Source: Tetraselmis striata
Taxonomy: Eukaryota; Chlorophyta; Chlorodendrophyceae; Chlorodendrales; Chlorodendraceae
Direction: 5' to 3'
Assembly (NCBI GenBank): GCA_006384855.1
Contig: VCJN01002371.1
Coordinates: 186,001 to 250,000 of the forward strand
Length of the DNA: 64,000 bases
Notes under the pieces: generated by a model
What the model was told of the DNA's origin: nothing
Databases searched by the model: none
Seen by the model: the letters and a program-made list of their open reading frames with translations, nothing else
Translations under genes and position numbers: made by a program
In this document: piece after piece, positions 57,091-64,000 of the stretch
Layout: every line of letters starts with the position of its first letter
How positions within the stretch are numbered: position 1 is the first letter of the stretch

Positions 57091-59717
57091 ATGAACGACA
57101 GCAAGAAGGGCAGCACGGGGGGCGCCAAGTCGGTCCGCGGCTCCACGGCCGGGGCGCCGCGCTCCAGCCGGCGCACCATGGCCGGTGCGTCAGCCCGCCA
57201 GCCCGCAAGCACGTCCCTGCATTGGTAGCATAGAGAAGGGGCGCGGGGGGGGGGGGGGGGGGGGGGGGGGTCGGAGAGGCATAGGACAGGGAGAGAAGGG
57301 GAGAGGGGGGCGAGAGGGAAGGAAAGGGAGAAAGAAAAATGAGACGGGAGGTAGGGGCCTTCGTTGTGTGCTGAGCTCATGGTGTGACTGGATACGGGCA
57401 GGAGAGCAGCCGAGTTGGCTGCAGAGAAAGAGGCTGCGTTCAGTGGAAGGTCGCGGGCGGGGGGGGGGGGGGGGGGGGGGCGGGCGGGGGGGGGGGCGCT
57501 TGAGTGAAAATTCAATGCAATGAACTGAATGAAAATTCTTAATTGACTGGGGCAAATGCGCAGGAGGACTTTTATCATATGTTCATAGCCAGCAAAGACT
57601 AAAAAGCGGTTCAGTTTCTCACACAAGGAAGCTGATACTATGGCAGATTCCCGGCTTGGCGGATTTGAGTTTGTGTGGGCGGGGGGGGGGGGGGGGGGGG
57701 GGGGGGGGCGCGGGGGACAAGGCAGGGACTCCACTTGCTAGCTGGGTGCAAGATCCCAGGACGGGCCTCGTACGGGTTGCGGCCTATTCCAGGCAGGTGA
57801 AACGGGCACCCCAGCAAAGGCGCCGGGCACATGGTACCATCCTCGCGCTGCGGTCCGCGGTCTGCCCTCGTGCAGCAAGTCCTACCCCCGGCTGCTCTTA
57901 TCGGCGATGGGCAGCTGCACCAATCGGAAGGAGCAGGGATTTGTATTCAAGCGAAGGGGTGGTGGGCAGTCCAAGCAGGAGGTGCAAATGGCTGAGAAGA
58001 GAAGGGGGGGGGGAGGGGGGTTGCTTGGTGGGACTAGGCTCTGTGCGGAGCTTGTTGTGCGGGGGCTTTTGATGGTCCGCCAAGCTGCCAGCCAATGCTG
58101 ATTCCATGCTTAACCACCCCCTGCCCCCCCCCCCCCCCCCCCCCCCCCCCACACACACACCCTTGCTTCTGCAACCAATCCCCTTGGCCAACCCCACCCC
58201 CCCAGGCGTGCGGTCCAGCCGTGTGGGCGGCAGCAAGAACGGCCGCAGCAGTGTGGCGCAGTCGCGCGCCAAGGGCGGCGGCGACCGCGACCGCATCGTG
58301 GTGCTGGACGACAGCGGCCGCGACGTGACGCCCAAGCCGATGCTCACCCTGAAGCCCACCGTGCTCAAGGGGAGCCAGGTGTCAGGCATGTCGGCCGCCG
58401 ACTCAGGCAGCCCGCAGAGCGAGGTGAGCCCCGCAACCAGCAAACTACCGCACCGTCGTGCACCAGCTACCGCTGAGCCATCAAGTTCGGCTCTGTGCCA
58501 TCGCGCTGGCGGGTGCGGTTGTGCAACCTGGCTCGGTTTCGCTCAAGATGCGGGTGTAAGGAACATGCTGACATGGTGCATCGGGCGCGGGCGCAGTTTT
58601 CGGAGCTGCCGATGGACCGCATGTCCAACACGGGCTTCTCGCAGGCCGGGTTTTCAGAGAGCACCAACAGCACGCCCAAGTCAGAGGCGCCGGACGAGGT
58701 GGACAGGGCGGAGGAGGAAGCCAACGCGGAGCAGGTGGCGTTGGATGCGGACGCTGCGCGCGCTGCCAGGGGGCTCACGCTCAAGGAGGTACCGGCGCCC
58801 TCGCCCGCCGCCGCCGCATGCAGTGCACGCCACACTCGCCCCCTCACTGGCAGCTCCGCCGTCTTGTGTCGTCGCTCAGCGGGCGTCGGCCTGTACCCTA
58901 GTATTGGCACCCAGCATGTGCACACGCCAACCGCCCTGGCTGAGCGGTGCCATTCTGTGCGCGCAGCTGTTTGACCACCCGGACCCGCTGCACGACGGCG
59001 ACCTGGAGAAGGACGTGTTCATCACCCTGAGCGAGAGCGAAACCTTCTGGATGTTTGACACCCTCAGCCTCAGCGTCAGCAGCGAGTCCGCCGATGCCGC
59101 CAAGGTCAACGAGGACAATGAGAGGTGCGCCGTTGTGGCCGTTAGGCCAGTGGGCCTCGTTGCGCGTGCACGGGGGCTGCGCTGACCCGAGGCGCGGCCC
59201 ACGTGCAGGTATCAGAAGGTGCTGAAGGACCACGAGGCGAGCGACCGCTTCGTGGAGGGCGAGATGCAGACGCTCAACCTGCTCCAGAAGCAGAAGGAGG
59301 TGCAGTGCCTGCCGTGCAATTACGAGGACAAGGACGTGCAGGCCAATGTGTGGGCCATCTACGACGCCCACGCGGAGCAGGAGACCAACGCGGAGGTGCG
59401 CATGTCCCCCGGGCCAGGCGCGCCAGCATGCCCGCTGGTATCCGTGTCCATCTTTCACCTGTGAGCCACAAAGGGCATGCCCTGAATATCAGTGCCCTTG
59501 GCAGAAATGTGCCACGGTGCATGTGCATGGCGCCGCTATATAAGTTTGCAATGTACAAATGTTTGCAATCATGATTTACCTCACACAAAGATACATAATA
59601 CTACGTAGGATGTGAAATGTGCGAGAGTAAGCAAACGACGCTCCGCGGACCTTTTAACTTGCTGCTGCAGAACAATTCATCATGCCTGAGCCAGCGAATC
59701 CAATTCAATGGCAAGGT

Positions 59718-59760
<43 letters not shown>

Positions 59761-62700
59761 CTGTGCGTGTATATATATTTATGGTTTTATTTAATTGTAT
59801 ATAACACACATACATATATACACAGATATACATACCGTAGTGTGTTGTAGCCCCCCCCCCCCCCCCTCCCTTGATATCGGCACGCAGTCACAAGCACTCA
59901 TCGGCGCACCCTGCTCACTCCCCTTGATACCGCCTGTGATCACAGGATCAGGACGACGTGGCCGCTGGACCCGGTATGACCTCCAATCAGCTGGCAGCCA
60001 TGTCCGGGCACGCAAAGGTCTCGGAGGGCCGCCCGGCGGGCGCCAATGCCACAGGTGGCGGATCGAGCGCCGCGCTGGGCGGCTCCATGGTTGGCGGCTC
60101 TCAGATGTACGAGCCCTTGCAGGCCAATGATCTTCTGGATGCGGAGGGTGGTTTTGTGCTTAGGGCCTACGGCTACCAGGTGTCGCATACAGGAATATAT
60201 TCGGTTGGGGTTACATGTTATAAAGGATAGACATGCCTCTAACAGCATGGCGTAAAGCAGAATGACGTCGCGACTTTGGGACTTCAAACAATGCTATTTG
60301 TATTCTGCTGCTAAATTGCTTTATAAATTACACGCTGGATCCATATATACGTACATATATGTATATATACAGATATACATATGCTGCATGCGCATGTGGA
60401 TTGAGCCTTTGTGGTCACCACATTGCAGGTACAGCATGGTGGGGAGCTCCCATTTTGCCAGCACCATGGGAGGTGCGACTCTGCCCCTGTGTGGAAGGAA
60501 CCCCCCCCCCCCCCCCTCCCTCCCGCACTGGCCAGGTGCTTTGCCAGCAGCATCATCTGATCGGTCATATACGTGGGCGTCGCCAGGTTCCGCCGCCGGC
60601 AATGGCATTGCGGCGCAGGCCGCGGCGGCCATGCAGGATGGCGCCGATGAGGTGCGCCCCCCCCCCCCCCCCTCCTCCTCCCCCCCCCCCCCCCCCCTTT
60701 GCAAGACAGCCTGCGCCCCCGTAGCGATCTCTGCAGTGCATGGGGCGTGTGTTACTAGGGCGCCGGCGCATCGATAAGAACTATTATTGTAAGCTCGAGG
60801 TTGGGCTTGCATGCAACCTATGAGAACATCCGCTATGGTGCCGCTATAGTTTCGTTGCCATTTGACCTCCGGCAGGCAGGCAGTTCCTTAGTCGCAGTGT
60901 TCTAATGACCGTGCCGGCACCCTAAGCGTCTAACGGCGCTGGGATTAGTGACTGTGAATGCGCAAGGGGGTGGTCTTTAAAGTGACAATTCCGCCAGAGC
61001 ACCGAAGGTATGTCTGTTGTTGCATGATTCGAATGAAAGGCGCCAGTTGAGGCGGTGTTGCGAGTCTGACTGGGTGAGGCCTCGTTGAATCTGTGGGAAC
61101 CTCGCTCATTCGGATTCGGCCGGTTGAAAAAGATTGGCTGGATTTGGGCCGGGTCGCCGGGAGGGATGCTGGAATTAGGCCCAGGTGGTGTCAACGACCA
61201 GGGTCGTGGCCCTTGCCCGTACACGGGTGCGCTATTACCAACGACACGCCGATCTGTTTTTGCGAGGCTGAGTCGTGCTTGGGTGCGCGGGTGACAGGAG
61301 GAGCCGGACCCGCTGGCCGGCGTCGACCGCGAGGTGCTGCTGGAGACGCTCCAGGTGGTGGACTCCGTGCTGGCGCAGAACACCTTCCTGGATAAGCTGC
61401 TCAAGTACCGTAACGTCAAGCCGCTGGAGGTGATGGCTCACCCCCGTGTGCCCTCCTCCCGGCTACTGGTACCCGTTCATTTCTGCCACACATCTGGCCT
61501 AAGGTATATATATAGATAGATGTAGATATATATGTATGTCTATATATTATATCTATATGTGTGTATATATACATCAAGGGTGCACCCCTAGTTGATGCAC
61601 AAGTCGAATTAATAGATGTGTCCCTGCAGGGAGCCATGCAATGTACGACTGCCAATGAGACATGCATAAAGTGGTGTGGAGTCATTGGCGGACCCGACTT
61701 TGTACACAGGGTAGGTATTACCGATGAGCGTTAGAGAGGTCTGTGTTTGTGGGGTTCATTGTGATACGCTCCAATACGCTGCTCGGCCGGAAATAGCACG
61801 GCCAGGTGAATTTTCCCCCATAGGAGGTAACCTAATGCGCCATGCTATCGTCCATGATCGAGCTATCTCCACATGTCTCGCGTTAATGGCGGGCAGTTTA
61901 TCGTTTACGATGTGGCTGGTTCAGCTTGCTGAGCATCGGTAACCGCCGTCTGCGGGTCGTGTCCCTCTGCGCTGCTGAACGTCACACGTCAGCGCTCACA
62001 ATGCGGTGCGCGCTGGGCTGCAGATCCAGGAGTCGGCCATCCAGCGCAAGACGGTGGCGCAGCAGCAGGCCGAGGAGCCGGAGGAGCAGGACAACGAGGA
62101 TGGCATCGCGGGAGAGGCCTCGGCGACGACGTCCGTCACTCACGGTGCGGCGCGGTGTGCCGTGGAGGTGTCGCGATATAAGCACAGCGGGGCATCGCGG
62201 TGGTGCCAATGCTTGACCGCTCACCCGTTGGCTTGAGCTGCACTCGATACGCATGAGGTGCCGATTGTTGGCGGTGCTGCCAGCACTTGCGACACGAAAT
62301 TCTCAGCGTCGATGCGTACCACCTGCCCATGTCCCTTGGGTGCGCGGTTGTCGGCACGTGGCGCAACATGGGCACGAGCGCCGACCCTGTGGGCTGACTG
62401 GCCGTTACGCTCCGCTGATGCGCGCGGTCGCAGAGCTCTCAGCCGCCAAGGAGATGGTGGAGGAGAAGGAGCCGCAGTCGGAGGACGGCGGGTCAGAGGC
62501 GGAGGACGACGCGCAGCTGACCGAGGAGGAGGAGGAGCCGGAGGGCGGGGTGGACCCGGCCGCCATGCGCATGGAGCAGCTCTGGGAGTTCAAGTGCGAC
62601 ATCACGGCTGGTCGCAACGTGGCGTGCCTCGGCTGGAACAAGGTGCGCCCCAAGCTCAGCGGCACCGCGGATCTAAGCACACGCGCACGCCCACCAGGCA

Positions 62701-64000
62701 CCAACACACACATCGCCACACGCTGCTGGGCGGGGTTGGGCTCAAACGGCAGGCTGACCTGTGGGTGTCCGGCTTGCGTGGCAGGTTCGCAAGGACATGC
62801 TGGCGGTGGGGTACGGCCAGTACGAGTTTGGGAAGCAGAAGGAGGGGCTCGTGGCCTTCTGGAGCCTGAAGAACCCGACCTACCCGCTGTGGCACTTCAA
62901 GACGCACTGCGGCGTCACGGCGCTCGACTTCTCCTCCAAGGTGCGGCTGCGCGCAGGGGGGGGGGGGGGGGGGGGATCCTACTGCATCCGGGGTCACCGG
63001 GGGGGGGGGGGGGGGGGTACCCATCAAGGGGCGGTTCACCGCCCTTTCCAATCTCAGGTCGTTGTTCAGCTTCGGTCTCGGGACCATGCGCTGTCTGGCC
63101 TTATAATGCAGTGTATGTGTAGATATGTGTATGGGTCGGCAATAGTACCATATTATATACACAATCTATGTTATCTATATAATCTATACGTATGTATATA
63201 TAGAGAGGGAGGGAGGGACATAGAGACCTTGCATGGAGCTGTAGGTGGTTTGTGGGCGTCATGGCATCCAAGTTGGATAAACAGCTAAGACCTTTATTTA
63301 CTTGTAATATATATTGTGTGGGTACGTGTGTGTGTGTGTTGATTTGCACATCATGCGCGACACAGCCTGAGCAACCCCCGCCTTGTGCCGCCCCGCAGAA
63401 CGGCAACATCCTGGCGGTCGGCATGTACGATGGCACCGTCGCCATTTACGACGTGATGACCCGCCAGCAGACGGCGGCCATGGAGTCCAACCACTCGAGC
63501 GGCAAGCACAGCGACCCGGTGTGGAAGATGCGGTGGGTGGAACAGGTGCCCGACGTGGACCGCCTCGTCACCATCTCCACCGACGGCCGCATCTCGCTGT
63601 GGTCCATCACCAAGGGCCTGGAGTTCAGCGACCTCATGAAGCTCAAGCGCGTGGTGCCGAAGCAGGCCGCGCCCACACAGGTCCGTGGGGCAGGTCGCTC
63701 GCCGCTTTTTTGCTGCCATCGTGGTGGTGGTCAGTTCCAACAGGATTAAATCTATGAATGTGCGCTGTCGCCTTGTTAATACACGGGTGCCAGCGCACTT
63801 ATAAGAACCCTTATTGTAAGGCTCGAATTGGGCTTGCATGCAGGCTATGAATGCATTTGTTACATAGCAGTTCCGCTATAGTTTTGTCTAGATTTGACCT
63901 CTGGCAGACGGGGCGGGCTCTTATTCGCAGTACTGTTTGTACCACGCGGCGGACGTGCAGGGCGCGGCCGCGGCCAACATGAACACCGAGGCCTTCATCA
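57091..64000 (+). CDS. IC138: Inner-arm dynein I1/f intermediate chain IC138-like (DNAI4/WDR78 family), partial
   Basis: Predicted WD-repeat intermediate chain of the two-headed inner-arm dynein in the flagellar axoneme, a control point for beating. Exons: 57091-57184, 58206-58423, 58597-58788, 58967-59124, 59209-59395, 59946-60106, 60429-60472, 60587-60651, 61298-61429, 62024-62144, 62434-62642, 62785-62940, 63399-63680, 63931 to the window end. All joins are in frame (about 696 residues here). The N-terminal half is low-complexity; LWEFKCDITAGRNVACLGWN begins the WD part, followed by DMLAVGYGQYEFGKQKEGLV and NILAVGMYDGTVAIYDV, matching DNAI4. The family continues with more WD repeats, so the C-terminus lies beyond the window. 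Exon 6 could instead run to 60179; 60106 is preferred because it keeps the frame into exons 7 and 8. Confidence 0.9.
59719..59757. repeat. CA microsatellite in an IC138 intron
   Basis: About 19 CA units, followed by TATATA-rich sequence to about 59835. Confidence 0.95.
60741..60903 (+). repeat. Dispersed intronic repeat, copy 1
   Basis: ATAAGAACTATTATTGTAAG, GGGCTTGCATGCAACCTATG, CCGCTATAGTTTCGTTGCCA and CTTAGTCGCAG parallel 63790-63930 in the same orientation. It lies in the intron between exons 60587-60651 and 61298-61429. Confidence 0.8.
62950..63310. repeat. Poly-G runs and TA-rich microsatellite in an IC138 intron
   Basis: Two long G runs (about 62957-62974 and 63000-63017) lie just after the donor at 62940, followed by TATATACA-type sequence at 63140-63200 and the repeat shared with the NUP85 intron at 63238-63300. 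Confidence 0.75.
63776..63930 (+). repeat. Dispersed intronic repeat, copy 2, ending at a splice acceptor
   Basis: Same repeat as 60741-60903 (ATAAGAACCCTTATTGTAAG, GGGCTTGCATGCAGGCTATG, CCGCTATAGTTTTGTC, TTATTCGCAG). Here its last bases are the predicted 3' splice site of the intron before exon 63931. Confidence 0.8.

Noticed and set aside
60107..60179. Extension of IC138 exon 6 to the donor at 60179
   Set aside because: It would leave phase 0 and put exons 7 and 8 out of the frame in which both stay open; kept as an alternative in the gene entry.
269..64000. TAG reassigned as a sense codon
   Set aside because: TAG sits at the expected C-terminal end of NOC4 and of the sialidase-like protein; the internal TAGs occur only in transposon genes that also carry frameshifts.

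Overview
This is nuclear DNA of a eukaryote. It is GC-rich, its genes are cut into many short exons with GT-AG (and two GC-AG) introns, and large parts are transposon debris. The gene content (a flagellar dynein intermediate chain of the IC138/DNAI4 type, a plastid-type CDP-diacylglycerol synthase with a transit-peptide-like N-terminus, NOC4, NUP85) points to a flagellated green alga with a repeat-rich genome. About 45 homopolymer runs of G or C of roughly ten bases or more occur in introns and in transposons alike. Species cannot be fixed from sequence alone.

Layout. 0.3-7.3 kb: NOC4, a ribosome-biogenesis factor, minus strand, 14 exons that sum to an open 592-residue frame. 7.3-17.5 kb: repeats and mobile-element remains, including a short LTR element (10.76-12.26 kb, minus) and a tyrosine-recombinase element with DIRS/PAT-like split direct repeats (13.9-17.1 kb). 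18.0-25.1 kb: NUP85, a nuclear-pore scaffold protein, minus strand, 14 exons, 761 residues. 25.75-26.72 kb: a non-autonomous hAT-like element with 8-bp target duplication. 28.1-29.5 kb: a 3' fragment of a LINE-like element, itself hit by a solo LTR with a 5-bp target duplication. 32.5-35.0 kb: plastid-type phosphatidate cytidylyltransferase, plus strand, 6 exons, 384 residues. 37.3-40.3 kb: a predicted type II membrane protein with a sialidase-like (Asp-box) lumenal/extracellular part, minus strand, 2 exons. 40.9-44.2 kb: a decayed piggyBac element. 44.5-56.7 kb: a LINE-like retroelement with a 17-bp candidate target duplication, split by an 8.24-kb CACTA-like DNA element. 57.1-64.0 kb: IC138-like dynein intermediate chain, plus strand, running off the window.

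The five cellular genes have unrelated jobs (rRNA processing, nuclear pore, phospholipid synthesis, glycan binding or cleavage, flagellar motility) and show no operon-like linkage. The strongest structural result is the nested transposon stack at 44.5-56.7 kb: removing the CACTA-like element and one copy of its CAT duplication joins the two halves of the retroelement reading frame exactly. Exon boundaries below were placed by eye from splice consensus, reading-frame continuity and remembered family similarity; no alignment was run.
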